In this document: positions 44,198 through 52,647 of the stretch, in pieces | How positions within the stretch are numbered: the stretch's first letter is position 1 | Layout of the letters: every line of letters starts with the position of its first letter | NCBI GenBank assembly: GCA_963760405.1 | Contig: CAVXCV010000004.1 | Location: 558,001 to 622,000 of the forward strand | Direction: 5' to 3' | From: RYN-230 sp963760405 | GTDB taxonomy: Bacteria; Actinomycetota; Actinomycetes; Streptosporangiales; Streptosporangiaceae | DNA: 64,000 nucleotides | Program-made: the position numbers and the translations under genes | The notes under the pieces: model-generated | What the model was told of the DNA's origin: nothing | The model's input: only the letters and a program-made list of their open reading frames with translations | The model's database searches: none

Positions 44198-47100
44198 GTG
44201 CCAGTCATCATCGACAGTGTCCTGCGCGCAGGTGAAGGCAAGACTCTGCGCAGGCTCAAGCGGATCGCCGATCAGGTTAACTCGATCGAGGAAGACTTCG
44301 CTGCGCTGAGCGACGCGGAATTGCGGGCCCTGACCGACGAATTCCGGCAGCGTTACGCCGACGGTGAATCACTCGACGAGCTGCTCCCGGAGGCCTACGC
44401 CACGGTCCGGGAGGCGGCCCGGCGGACCCTGGGCCAGCGGCACTTCGATGTGCAGATCATGGGCGGCGCCGCGCTGCACATGGGCAACATCGCGGAAATG
44501 AAGACCGGTGAAGGCAAGACCCTCACCTGCGTGCTCCCGGCCTACCTGAACGCGCTGAGTGGCAACGGCGTGCACGTGGTGACCGTTAACGACTACCTGG
44601 CCCGGCGTGACTCCGAGTGGATGGGCCGGGTGCACCGGTTCCTCGGCCTGGAAGTTGGCGTGATCCTGGCCCAGATGCCGCCGGAGGAGCGGCGCAAGCA
44701 GTACGAAGCCGACATTACCTATGGCACCAACAATGAGTTCGGCTTCGATTACCTTCGCGACAACATGGCCTGGGGCCTGGACGAATGCGTCCAGCGCGGG
44801 CATACCTTCGCCATTGTGGACGAGGTCGACTCCATCCTGGTGGACGAGGCCCGGACGCCCCTGATCATCAGCGGGCCGGCCGAGCAGAGCGCCCGCTGGT
44901 ACACCGAGTTCGCCAAGATCGCCCCGCGGCTGCGCCGCGGTGAGGACGGCGATGGCGACTACGAGGTCGACGAGAAGAAGCGGACCATCGGCATCATGGA
45001 AGCGGGGGTGGAGAAGGTCGAGGACTGGCTCGGCATCGACAACCTCTACGACCCGGTCAACACCCCGCTGGTCAGCTTCCTGAACAACGCCATCAAGGCC
45101 AAGGAGCTGTACAAGAAGGACAAGGACTACGTCGTGGTCAACGGCGAGGTCCTGATCGTGGACGAGTTCACCGGCCGGATGCTCTACGGCCGGCGCTACA
45201 ACGAGGGCATGCACCAGGCCATCGAGGCCAAGGAAGGCGTGCAGATCCAGAACGAGAACCAGACGCTGGCCACGATCACGCTGCAGAACTACTTCCGGCT
45301 CTACGACAAGCTGGCGGGCATGACCGGCACGGCGATGACCGAGGCGAACGAGTTCTCCCAGATCTACAAGCTCGGCGTGGTGCCGATCCCGACGAACAAG
45401 CCGATGATCCGGCTCGACCAGGCCGACGTCGTCTACCAGACGGTCCAGGCCAAGTTCGAGGCCGTGGTCACCGACATCGCCGAGCGGCACGCCAAGGGCC
45501 AGCCGGTGCTCGTCGGCACGACCAGCGTGGAGAAGTCCGAGACCCTGTCCAAGATGCTCAAGCGCAGCGGGATCCCGCACGAGGTGCTGAACGCCAAGTA
45601 CCACGAGCGCGAGGCGGCGATCATCGCCCAGGCCGGGCGCAAGGGCGCGGTCACCGTGGCGACCAATATGGCCGGCCGCGGCACCGACATCATGCTCGGC
45701 GGTAACCCGGACTTCATCGCCGACATCGAGCTGCACCAGCGCGGCCTGTCCCCGGTGGACACGCCCGAGGACTACGAGGCGGCCTGGGCCGAGGCGGTGG
45801 ACAAGGCCAAGGCCGCGGTGGCCGAGGAGCATGTGGAGGTGGTCGAGGTCGGCGGCCTGTACGTGCTGGGCACGGAGCGGCACGAGTCGCGGCGCATCGA
45901 TAACCAGCTGCGCGGCCGGTCCGGCCGCCAGGGCGACCCCGGGGAATCGCGCTTCTACCTGTCGCTGGAAGACGACCTGATGCGGATGTTCAACGCGGAC
46001 AAGGTCGCGCACTTCATGGAGTGGCTGAAGACGCCACCGGAGGTGCCGATCGAGTCGAAGGCGGTGAGCCGGTCGATCCGGTCCGCGCAGACCCAGGTCG
46101 AGCAGCAGAACTTCGAGATCCGCAAGGACGTCCTCAAGTACGACGACGTGCTGAACCGGCAGCGCCAGGTGATCTACGGGGAACGGCGCAAGGTGCTCGA
46201 GGGCGCGGACCTGCACGAGCAGATCCGGGAAATGATCGATGAGGTGATCACTGGTTACGTCGCCGGGGCGACCAGCGAAGGGTTCCCGGAGGAATGGGAC
46301 CTGGACACGCTCTGGACGGCACTGCGCCAGCTGTACCACACCTCACTCACGATTGACGACGCCGTGGACGAGGTGGGCGGCGAGCGGGCCGGGCTGTCCG
46401 CGGATTACCTCACCGAGCTGCTCCGCACGAACGCGCAGGAGGCCTACGACCGGCGCGAGGAGGAGCTGACCCCGGAGATCATGCGGGAGCTGGAGCGCCG
46501 GGTGGTGCTCTCCGTGCTCGACCGCAAGTGGCGCGAGCACCTGTACGAAATGGACTACCTGCGCGAAGGCATCGGCCTGCGGGCCTGGGCGCAGCGCGAT
46601 CCGCTGGTGGAATACCAGCGCGAGGGCTTCGACATGTTCGGCGCCATGATGGACGGGATCAAGGAGGAATCGGTCGGCAACCTGTTCAACCTCCAGGTCG
46701 AGGTGCAGGAAAACCCGATCGTGGAAGAGGCCGCCGCGCCAGGCGCCGCCCTCCCGGCCAGCCCGCCCGCCGCGCCGGGCAGCCACGCGGCGCCCGCCGG
46801 TGCGGGACCGGATACTGCGGCCCGGGGCACCAGGAACGGGACCGCGCGCCATGCGGCAGGCCAGGCCGGGGCCGCGGGCACCCAGGCTCGGCCAGGCCAG
46901 CAACGGAACCGCGCTGGCCGGTCCCGCGCCCAGCAGCGCGGCCGCGCCGCCACCCCGCAGCCGGACACGGCCGCCGCCGGGCCAGGGGCCGCCGGGCCGG
47001 GGGCCGGCGGTCAGCCGCCGGTGGTGGCACCCGGCCTGCAGCGCCCGAAGCAGGCCACCCGGCTGCAGTACAGCGCGCCGTCAGCGGACAGCCCCGGCCA

Positions 47101-47233
47101 GGTCGAGCAGCGCGCGGACACCTCCAGTGGCGACCAGTTCAGCCGGGTCGGCCGTAACGACCTGTGCCCGTGCGGTTCCGGCCGCAAGTACAAGCGCTGC
47201 CACGGCGATCCGCGCAACCGCGCCAACGGCTGA
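44198..47233 (+). CDS. secA: Preprotein translocase ATPase SecA
   Basis: The 1011-residue motor drives proteins through the SecYEG channel. Recognised parts are the Walker A loop MKTGEGKTL, GTNNEFGFDYLRDNM, the DEVDSILVDEARTPLII helicase box, the second motor domain (GTTSVEKSETL, TNMAGRGTDIMLGG, RSGRQGDPGESRFYLS), the scaffold helix and, after a Pro/Ala/Gly-rich linker of about 100 residues, the zinc-binding end CPCGSGRKYKRCHGD. GTG 44198 (MPVIIDSVLRAGEGKTLRRL) is the family start, with AAGGAG 11 bases upstream. It is the housekeeping SecA1 type. Confidence 0.97.
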   Translation: MPVIIDSVLRAGEGKTLRRLKRIADQVNSIEEDFAALSDAELRALTDEFRQRYADGESLDELLPEAYATVREAARRTLGQRHFDVQIMGGAALHMGNIAEMKTGEGKTLTCVLPAYLNALSGNGVHVVTVNDYLARRDSEWMGRVHRFLGLEVGVILAQMPPEERRKQYEADITYGTNNEFGFDYLRDNMAWGLDECVQRGHTFAIVDEVDSILVDEARTPLIISGPAEQSARWYTEFAKIAPRLRRGEDGDGDYEVDEKKRTIGIMEAGVEKVEDWLGIDNLYDPVNTPLVSFLNNAIKAKELYKKDKDYVVVNGEVLIVDEFTGRMLYGRRYNEGMHQAIEAKEGVQIQNENQTLATITLQNYFRLYDKLAGMTGTAMTEANEFSQIYKLGVVPIPTNKPMIRLDQADVVYQTVQAKFEAVVTDIAERHAKGQPVLVGTTSVEKSETLSKMLKRSGIPHEVLNAKYHEREAAIIAQAGRKGAVTVATNMAGRGTDIMLGGNPDFIADIELHQRGLSPVDTPEDYEAAWAEAVDKAKAAVAEEHVEVVEVGGLYVLGTERHESRRIDNQLRGRSGRQGDPGESRFYLSLEDDLMRMFNADKVAHFMEWLKTPPEVPIESKAVSRSIRSAQTQVEQQNFEIRKDVLKYDDVLNRQRQVIYGERRKVLEGADLHEQIREMIDEVITGYVAGATSEGFPEEWDLDTLWTALRQLYHTSLTIDDAVDEVGGERAGLSADYLTELLRTNAQEAYDRREEELTPEIMRELERRVVLSVLDRKWREHLYEMDYLREGIGLRAWAQRDPLVEYQREGFDMFGAMMDGIKEESVGNLFNLQVEVQENPIVEEAAAPGAALPASPPAAPGSHAAPAGAGPDTAARGTRNGTARHAAGQAGAAGTQARPGQQRNRAGRSRAQQRGRAATPQPDTAAAGPGAAGPGAGGQPPVVAPGLQRPKQATRLQYSAPSADSPGQVEQRADTSSGDQFSRVGRNDLCPCGSGRKYKRCHGDPRNRANG

Positions 47234-47244
47234 CCCCGGACTGG

Positions 47245-47700
47245 TCAGGCCGCCTCCACTTCGGTGCACCGCCAGCCGCCCGGCCGGGCCGGGCGGCTCA
47301 GCGTGGCGTGGCGCGGGGCAGCATGCTCCAGCCGCACGGCCAGGGCCCGGATCCGCGGCCCGAAGCTGACCACCACCGTCATCTCGATGACGTCCGGGGC
47401 CGGCTGGAAGGCGACCACCCGGCGGACGCACGGGCGCTGGCCCACGGCCAGCATGGGCCCGAGCCGCTGGATCCTGGCCCGGGTCCGTTCCGTGGTCCAC
47501 GTCCGCATCTGCCGCGGTGACCGGGCCCCGGCCAGCGTCTCCACCAGGACCTGCGCAAACTGCCCCGGCCAGCCCGGAGCCCCGCTGCCCGGCCGGCCCT
47601 CCCCGCCCCCGCTGCTGCCGCTGCCGGTACCGCCGCCGCCGGGCTGCTGCTCATCGCCGCCCGGCCCATCGCCGGCTGGCCCAGTCCTCGGCCGGCGCAT
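47245..47700 (-). CDS. Rv3235-like protein, conserved C-terminal domain (probably frameshifted gene)
   Basis: The conserved domain (GQFAQVLVETLAGARSPRQM, VSFGPRIRALAVRLEH, GGWRCTEVEAA) matches the small Rv3235-type proteins coded downstream of secA in actinomycetes; function unknown. The frame can start only at ATG 47700. A more typical N-terminus (MNPGPPEVP, then VPDSAPPYDDEQP) starts at ATG 48002 in another frame. The two frames meet in a tandem array at 47710-47872 whose unit length varies between 38 and 42 bp, so the intact ancestor probably ran from 48002 to 47245. It converges on secA with an 11-base gap. Confidence 0.65.
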   Translation of the reverse strand: MRRPRTGPAGDGPGGDEQQPGGGGTGSGSSGGGEGRPGSGAPGWPGQFAQVLVETLAGARSPRQMRTWTTERTRARIQRLGPMLAVGQRPCVRRVVAFQPAPDVIEMTVVVSFGPRIRALAVRLEHAAPRHATLSRPARPGGWRCTEVEAA

Positions 47701-48002
47701 CGCCGGCTGGCTGGTCCCGGGTGCGCTCGGCCGGCCGCCCGTACCTGCCTGCTGGTCCCGGGTCGCTCGGCGCTCGCCCGTACCTGCCGCTGGTCCCGGG
47801 TGCGCTCGGCCGGCCCGCCCGTACCTGCCTGCTGGTCCCGGGTGCGCTCGGCCGGCTCACCCGCCCGGCCCAGGGCACCGGGCTGCTCGTCGTCATAAGG
47901 CGGGGCAGAGTCGGGCACCGCGTGCACCTGCAGCGCGGCCGGGTCCGGCAGTGGCCGCCCGGTCACCCGGCGGCAGGGCACCTCCGGCGGCCCCGGATTC
48001 AC
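47701..48002 (-). pseudogene. Displaced 5' part of the Rv3235-like gene
   Basis: From ATG 48002 the minus strand reads MNPGPPEVPCRRVTGRPLP and VPDSAPPYDDEQP, the usual N-terminal style of this family, then enters AERTRDQQAGTGGP repeats. Beyond the 38-bp unit the repeat peptide continues in the frame of the downstream domain, not in this one. It is therefore most likely the 5' part of one broken gene. Confidence 0.5.
47710..47872. repeat. Variable-length tandem array (41, 38, 42 bp and a partial unit)
   Basis: GCTGGTCCCGGGT recurs at 47710, 47751, 47789 and 47831. Spacings of 41, 38 and 42 show indels within units. Only the 42-bp unit keeps the reading frame; the 38-bp unit moves it to that of the conserved domain. 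Confidence 0.9.
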
Positions 48003-48319
48003 CTTCGGGCGCGGCGCAGGCCCCGGCTCGGACGCGGGCCCCAGTTCGGATCCCTCGGGCGGTCGGATCCGGCTCGGGCGCGGGGCCCGGCTCGGATCGC
48101 GGCTCGGGAGTTAAGCGCGGCTGCGCTCCCGGTGGCTGCGACGGCGGAGTAGGCATGGAACCTCCCGGATGTCAGCGATGTGCCGCAAACCTGGTGTCGC
48201 AAACTTCATGTGCACACGTCGTGCACCCTGTCCCGCAACCTTTCCGGCGCCCCCGCGCCGTGGATTCAAGGTCTACCCCCCGGCGCCGACATTTCCCCCC
48301 CAGCGCCGGTTGCCATCGA

Positions 48320-48369
48320 TTAGCAGTTCGAATTTTCGCCCTCCCAGGGGCAAAAATTCGAACTGCTAA
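48320..48369. repeat. 50-bp near-perfect palindrome
   Basis: Arms TTAGCAGTTCGAATTTT (48320-48336) and AAAATTCGAACTGCTAA (48353-48369) are exact reverse complements. Inside, GCCC and GGGC extend the stem after one mismatch, leaving a six-base loop. The arms are AT-rich, unlike the surroundings. It lies in the gap between the divergent Rv3235-like and moeZ genes. It may be a mobile palindromic repeat or a regulatory cruciform. Confidence 0.9.
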
Positions 48370-48374
48370 GGGCA

Positions 48375-48393
48375 GCCCCAGCCTGGCTGGGGC
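48375..48393 (+). terminator. Small GC hairpin right of the palindrome
   Basis: GCCCCAG (48375-48381) and CTGGGGC (48387-48393) pair across the loop CCTGG. It stands about 200 bases before moeZ and could be a leader or terminator structure. No T run follows. Confidence 0.35.
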
Positions 48394-48587
48394 GCCTGGT
48401 GTGGTTGGGGCTGCTGGGACGCCCCCGCGTCTCGTCGGCGACCCGGGCCACACCGGCGGGAGCGGGGCCGGGCGAGCGGGAGGTTGGGCGGCCGGCTGGC
48501 GGGGAATGCGGGCTTCCGGGCATCGGTTGAAGGGTGGAGCCGGGCCCTTGCTGCCCGGTCCGGACCTGCCGTCTCTGGAGAGTTACC

Positions 48588-49766
48588 TTGTCACTGCCAC
48601 CGCTGGTCGAGCCAGCTGCTGAGCTGACCGTGGACGAAGTGCGCCGCTATTCGCGCCACCTGATCATCCCCGACGTCGGGATGGCCGGGCAGAAGCGGCT
48701 CAAGAACGCCAAAGTGCTCTGCGTGGGCGCGGGCGGGCTGGGCTCGCCGGCCCTGCTCTACCTGGCCGCGGCGGGTGTCGGCACCCTGGGCGTCATCGAC
48801 TTCGACGTCGTGGACGAGAGCAACCTCCAGCGCCAGATCATCCACGGCCAGTCCGACGTGGGCCGGTCCAAGGCCGAATCGGCCCGGGACAGCATCCGGG
48901 AGATCAACCCGTATGTGCAGGTCATCGTCCATAACGAGTCGCTGACCTCCGACAATGCCATGGACTTGTTCGCGCCGTATGACCTGATCGTGGACGGCAC
49001 CGACAACTTCGCCACCCGTTACCTGGTCAACGACGCGTGCGTGCTGCTGGGCAAGCCCTACGTGTGGGGCTCGATCTACCGGTTCGACGGCCAGGCGAGC
49101 GTGTTCTGGGCCGACCACGGGCCGTGCTACCGCTGCCTCTACCCGGAGCCGCCGCCACCAGGCATGGTGCCCTCCTGCGCCGAGGGCGGGGTGCTCGGCG
49201 TGCTCTGCGCGTCGATCGGCTCGATCCAGGTCAACGAGGCGATCAAGGTCATCACCGGGATCGGCGACCCCCTGGTCGGCCGTCTGATGATCTACGACGC
49301 CCTGGAGATGACCTACCGCTCGGTGAAGGTACGGAAGGACCCCGAGTGCCCGGTCTGCGGGAAGAACCCGACCGTCACTGAGCTGATCGACTACGACGCG
49401 TTCTGCGGCGCGGTGTCCGAGGAGGCCCAGGAGGCCGCGGCCGGCTCCACCATCACCGCCCAGCAGCTCAAGGAGATGCAGGACAACGGGGAGAACATCT
49501 TCCTGGTGGACGTGCGGGAGCCGAACGAGTACGAGATCGTGTCCATCCCCGGCGCCACCCTGATCCCTAAGGGCGAGTTCCTCTCCGGTGCCGCGCTCGA
49601 GCGCCTGCCGCAGAACCAGCGGATCGTGCTGCACTGCAAGTCAGGGGCCCGGTCCGCGGAATGCCTCGCGATCGTCAAGAACGCGGGCTTCTCGGATGCG
49701 GTCCATGTCGGCGGCGGCGTGCTGGCCTGGATCAACCAGATCGACCCGTCCCTGCCCGCCTACTGA
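48588..49766 (+). CDS. moeZ: MoeZ, adenylyltransferase/sulfurtransferase
   Basis: The 392-residue protein has an N-terminal ThiF/MoeB domain (VGAGGLGSPALLYLAAAGVG, DGTDNFATRYLVNDACVLLG) with two zinc-type cysteine pairs (CYRC, CPVC), and a C-terminal rhodanese domain with catalytic cysteine in HCKSGARSAE. It activates the C-terminal glycine of small sulfur carriers such as MoaD, CysO or ThiS and passes sulfur to them. The start is TTG 48588 (MSLPPLVEPAAELTVDEVRR, the family N-terminus) with GGAG about nine bases before it. Confidence 0.94.
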   Translation: MSLPPLVEPAAELTVDEVRRYSRHLIIPDVGMAGQKRLKNAKVLCVGAGGLGSPALLYLAAAGVGTLGVIDFDVVDESNLQRQIIHGQSDVGRSKAESARDSIREINPYVQVIVHNESLTSDNAMDLFAPYDLIVDGTDNFATRYLVNDACVLLGKPYVWGSIYRFDGQASVFWADHGPCYRCLYPEPPPPGMVPSCAEGGVLGVLCASIGSIQVNEAIKVITGIGDPLVGRLMIYDALEMTYRSVKVRKDPECPVCGKNPTVTELIDYDAFCGAVSEEAQEAAAGSTITAQQLKEMQDNGENIFLVDVREPNEYEIVSIPGATLIPKGEFLSGAALERLPQNQRIVLHCKSGARSAECLAIVKNAGFSDAVHVGGGVLAWINQIDPSLPAY

Positions 49767-49862
49767 CCGGGTCAGCCCGCCAGGCCTGCCCGCGGGGCCT
49801 CGCCGCCCTGGGGCAGGCCCTAGCGGTCAGCCCTAATATGCGGTTATCGCGGGCAACTCCCG

Positions 49863-50789
49863 GTGACCGCCATGCCGGGCAGTCGCAGGCCGTACCATTC
49901 CGGTGTGGCCATGCATCCGGGAAGGCCGGGTGGCGACGGCGACCCAGCGCCGGAGGGGGGCAGGGCAGCGGACCGCAGAACTGAATCGGCACCTACCGCC
50001 GCGTTCCCGCGCAGCCACGCTGCCCGCCGGTATCCGCCGCCGCTCCGGGAGGTCCGGCGGCGTCGTCTCATCCAGGCTGGTTTCGCCCTCGGCCTGATCG
50101 GCCTGATCGCGTCCCTCGTCGGTGTGGCCAGCAACGTGCTGCCCCGTTCGTTCACTCCTGGACAGCAGCAACGGATAACCACCTGGGAGATAAGTAAGCG
50201 CTGGCGTACCTGGCCTGCGGACCGGATCTTCCCGGCGGCCGTTCCCTATCAGCTGCAGGCTCAGGCGCTGGACAGCCCGGCTGGGGTGCGCCTGACGGCG
50301 CGCCGGGCCGGCATCGCGCCGCAGGCCGGCTGTGCGGCTGTCACCGACCCCGTGGCCGCACGGATCCTGGGCCGGTTCGGCTGCGCCGCGGTACTCCGGG
50401 CGACCTACCAGGATTCGACCGGTGCCTTCGTGGTCACCGTGGGCGTTGCGGTGCTGCCTGGCACCCGCCAGGCCAGCGCGGCCGTGCGCGCGCTGCCGCA
50501 CAGCGCGGCGCCAGAACCTGGACTGCGCCCGTTCCCGCTCAGGCACACCGTGCTGGCCGGGTTCAGCAACGCGGCCCGCTGGCTCTCCACCGTCCAGGCA
50601 GCCGGCACCTACGTGGTCATGTCCACGGTGGGCTACACCGACGGCAGGCACTACGACGTGCATGAGTCGGCCGACCCGTACGACAAGAACGAGATGCTCA
50701 GCGTCGCGGAAGGAATCACGAGCTGGGTCGCGGGGAAGATCGGCGCCCCCCCGCCCCCGCCCCGCTGCCCCGGGACGCCGGCATGCTGA
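49863..50789 (+). CDS. Unknown single-helix membrane protein next to a mycosin-like protease
   Basis: I do not recognise the family. The 308-residue frame has a basic, Pro-rich cytoplasmic N-terminus and one membrane helix (AGFALGLIGLIASLVGVASN). An extracytoplasmic domain with several cysteines follows (GCAAVTDP, FGCAAVLRATYQD), then a Pro-rich end. The 3' end overlaps the protease start by seven bases, so the two are probably made together. Start candidates are GTG 49863, GTG 49905 and ATG 49911; none has a strong ribosome site. Confidence 0.65.
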   Translation: MTAMPGSRRPYHSGVAMHPGRPGGDGDPAPEGGRAADRRTESAPTAAFPRSHAARRYPPPLREVRRRRLIQAGFALGLIGLIASLVGVASNVLPRSFTPGQQQRITTWEISKRWRTWPADRIFPAAVPYQLQAQALDSPAGVRLTARRAGIAPQAGCAAVTDPVAARILGRFGCAAVLRATYQDSTGAFVVTVGVAVLPGTRQASAAVRALPHSAAPEPGLRPFPLRHTVLAGFSNAARWLSTVQAAGTYVVMSTVGYTDGRHYDVHESADPYDKNEMLSVAEGITSWVAGKIGAPPPPPRCPGTPAC

Positions 50790-52210
50790 GTCCCGGCAAG
50801 CTGAGCCCCGGCATGCTGGGGCCGGGCAAGCTGAGCCGCTGCGTGCGCCTGGGTGCGGCCGGGCTCCTCGCACTCGGGCTGGCCCTCGGCGGTACGGCCG
50901 TGACCCCGGCCCGGGCCAGTGCCGATGCGGTCCGCGACGCCCAGCGGTGGGTCCTCAGCGCGGTCGGCGCCCAGGAGGCGTGGCGGGTCACCGAGGGACA
51001 GGGCGTTACCGTCGCGGTCATCGACAGCGGGGTCAACCCCGGGGTCTCCGACCTGGCTGGCTCGGTCATCCGGGGTCCGGACCTGACCGGGGTGCGCACC
51101 CCCATGAGCAACCCCAACTGGGGCGTGCACGGCACCTGGATGGCGTCGCTCATCGCCGGTCATGGGCACGGGGGCAGCAGCGGCGTCATGGGCGTGGCGC
51201 CGATGTCCCATGTGCTGTCCATCCGGGTGGTCACCGACCGGCAGGACCCTGGCTTCGCCAGCTACCAGCACGAGTCCGACACCCAGGTGCAGAATGCCCT
51301 GGCCCAGGCCATCACCTACGCCATCCAGCATGGCGCCGGGGTGATCAGCATGTCGCTGGGCTACGGCCAGCCCAGCGCGGTGGTCCGGTCCGCGTTGCAG
51401 AACGCGCTGAGCCACGGCGTCGTGGTGGTCGCCTCCTCTGGCAACTCGGGTGATTCGGTGGGGGCGAAGACCAGCGGCCAGGCGCCGTATTCGTTCCCCG
51501 CCGACTACCCCGGGGTGCTCGGCGTGGCCGCGGTCAAGCGGAACGACGTGGCGGCCGGCTTCTCCAGCGACAACCTGTCCGTCCAGGTCGCCGCCCCCGG
51601 GGTGAACGTGCCCGCCCAGGGCCGGGACGGGCAGTACTGGCTGGTCAGCGGGACGAGCCCGGCATGCGCGCTGACCGCGGGGGTGGCTGCGCTGATCAAG
51701 GCGAAGTACCCGCACCTGGCGCCTACCCTGGTGGTCCGCGCCATCACCACCAGCACCCAGAACCGGCCAGCGGGTGGTTACAACGACCGGATCGGCTTCG
51801 GCACGGTCGACGCGGCAGCCGCGCTGACCGCGGCCCGCCAGCTCGCCGCGGCGCCGGCCGGCCCGTCCGGGCTGCCGGGCGCTGTGCATTTCGGCGGCGG
51901 CAGCGCCGCCGTCCCGCCGGTTCCGGTGGCGCCCCGCAGCGCGGCCGGGCTGTGGTTCTCCGGGCTGTGCGCGCTGGCCTTCCTGGTGCTCGCCGGGGTG
52001 ACCGGGATGAAGCTGCTGGCCGGCCGCGGGGTCCGGGCCCGGGGGCTGCACTCGGCCGCCGCCGCGCCACCACCCGTCTGGCCAGGCCCGCGCGTGCGGG
52101 TCTCCTGGCCCAGCAACAGCCCAGCCGGGGATGGCTCAGCTGAGCCGGGCCGCGCTGTCCCCCCTGATCCGACCGCGCCCTGGCCGTCATGGCCACATCT
52201 CGGCGAGTGA
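50783..52210 (+). CDS. Mycosin-like subtilisin (S8) serine protease, membrane-anchored
   Basis: The 475-residue protein has an export signal (LGAAGLLALGLALGGTAV) and the S8 triad: Asp in VAVIDSGVNPG, His in HGTWMASLIAGHG and Ser in SGTSPACALTAG. A Pro-rich linker precedes a C-terminal membrane helix (LWFSGLCALAFLVLAGVTGM) and a cytoplasmic tail. This is the layout of mycosins that serve type VII secretion, but no secretion genes lie in the window. The N-terminus repeats KLSPGML-type segments. It starts inside the end of the unknown membrane-protein gene, and its own end overlaps the ATL gene. Confidence 0.87.
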   Translation: MLSPGKLSPGMLGPGKLSRCVRLGAAGLLALGLALGGTAVTPARASADAVRDAQRWVLSAVGAQEAWRVTEGQGVTVAVIDSGVNPGVSDLAGSVIRGPDLTGVRTPMSNPNWGVHGTWMASLIAGHGHGGSSGVMGVAPMSHVLSIRVVTDRQDPGFASYQHESDTQVQNALAQAITYAIQHGAGVISMSLGYGQPSAVVRSALQNALSHGVVVVASSGNSGDSVGAKTSGQAPYSFPADYPGVLGVAAVKRNDVAAGFSSDNLSVQVAAPGVNVPAQGRDGQYWLVSGTSPACALTAGVAALIKAKYPHLAPTLVVRAITTSTQNRPAGGYNDRIGFGTVDAAAALTAARQLAAAPAGPSGLPGAVHFGGGSAAVPPVPVAPRSAAGLWFSGLCALAFLVLAGVTGMKLLAGRGVRARGLHSAAAAPPPVWPGPRVRVSWPSNSPAGDGSAEPGRAVPPDPTAPWPSWPHLGE

Positions 52211-52536
52211 ACCAGCCCGCCCGGGCGGAGTTGCCGGACTTCGCCAGCCGGGTGCTCGAAGTAGCCGACTCGATCCCGCCGGGCCAGGTGATGTCCTACG
52301 GCGATATCGCCGAGTACCTGGGCCAGGGTGGCCCGCGCCAGGTGGGCCGGGTGATGGCCCTGTGGGGCGGCGGCGCGCCCTGGTGGCGCGTGGTCCACGC
52401 GGACGGCTCCCTGCTTACCGGGCACGAGCGGGCGGCCATCGCGCACTACCGCGCGGAGGGCACCCCGCTGCGCACCGGCCCGGACGGCCAGCCGTCCCGG
52501 GTAGATATGCGGCGGGCCCGCTGGTCCGGCGATTAG
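52189..52536 (+). CDS. Alkyltransferase-like (ATL) protein
   Basis: The 115-residue protein is the DNA-binding half of an O6-alkylguanine transferase (IPPGQVMSYGDIAEYLGQGG, GRVMALWGGGAPWWRVVHAD). The catalytic PCHRV is replaced by PWWRV, so it cannot accept an alkyl group. ATL proteins instead flag O6-alkylguanine for nucleotide excision repair. It overlaps the protease end by 22 bases and precedes the adnA and adnB helicase genes, as in other actinomycetes. Confidence 0.9.
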   Translation: MATSRRVNQPARAELPDFASRVLEVADSIPPGQVMSYGDIAEYLGQGGPRQVGRVMALWGGGAPWWRVVHADGSLLTGHERAAIAHYRAEGTPLRTGPDGQPSRVDMRRARWSGD

Positions 52537-52647
52537 GGCCGGCCCGGTGAATTCCCGGCCTGCTGCGGCGCCGGCCCGGACCGGGCCGGCGTGCCGCGGT
52601 GCAACCCGGCTGCGGATGTCGGTGCCCTCTGCTGGAATTCGGTACTG

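Noticed and set aside
44369..46339. 656-codon minus-strand ORF inside secA
   Set aside because: It is a shadow of secA with His/Val/Leu-rich composition and no domain.
47710..47872. CRISPR-like array
   Set aside because: Units are directly adjacent and lie within a coding frame; there are no unique spacers and no cas genes.
52189..52536. Active O6-alkylguanine DNA methyltransferase
   Set aside because: The acceptor cysteine is replaced by Trp in PWWRV, so the protein is called alkyltransferase-like.
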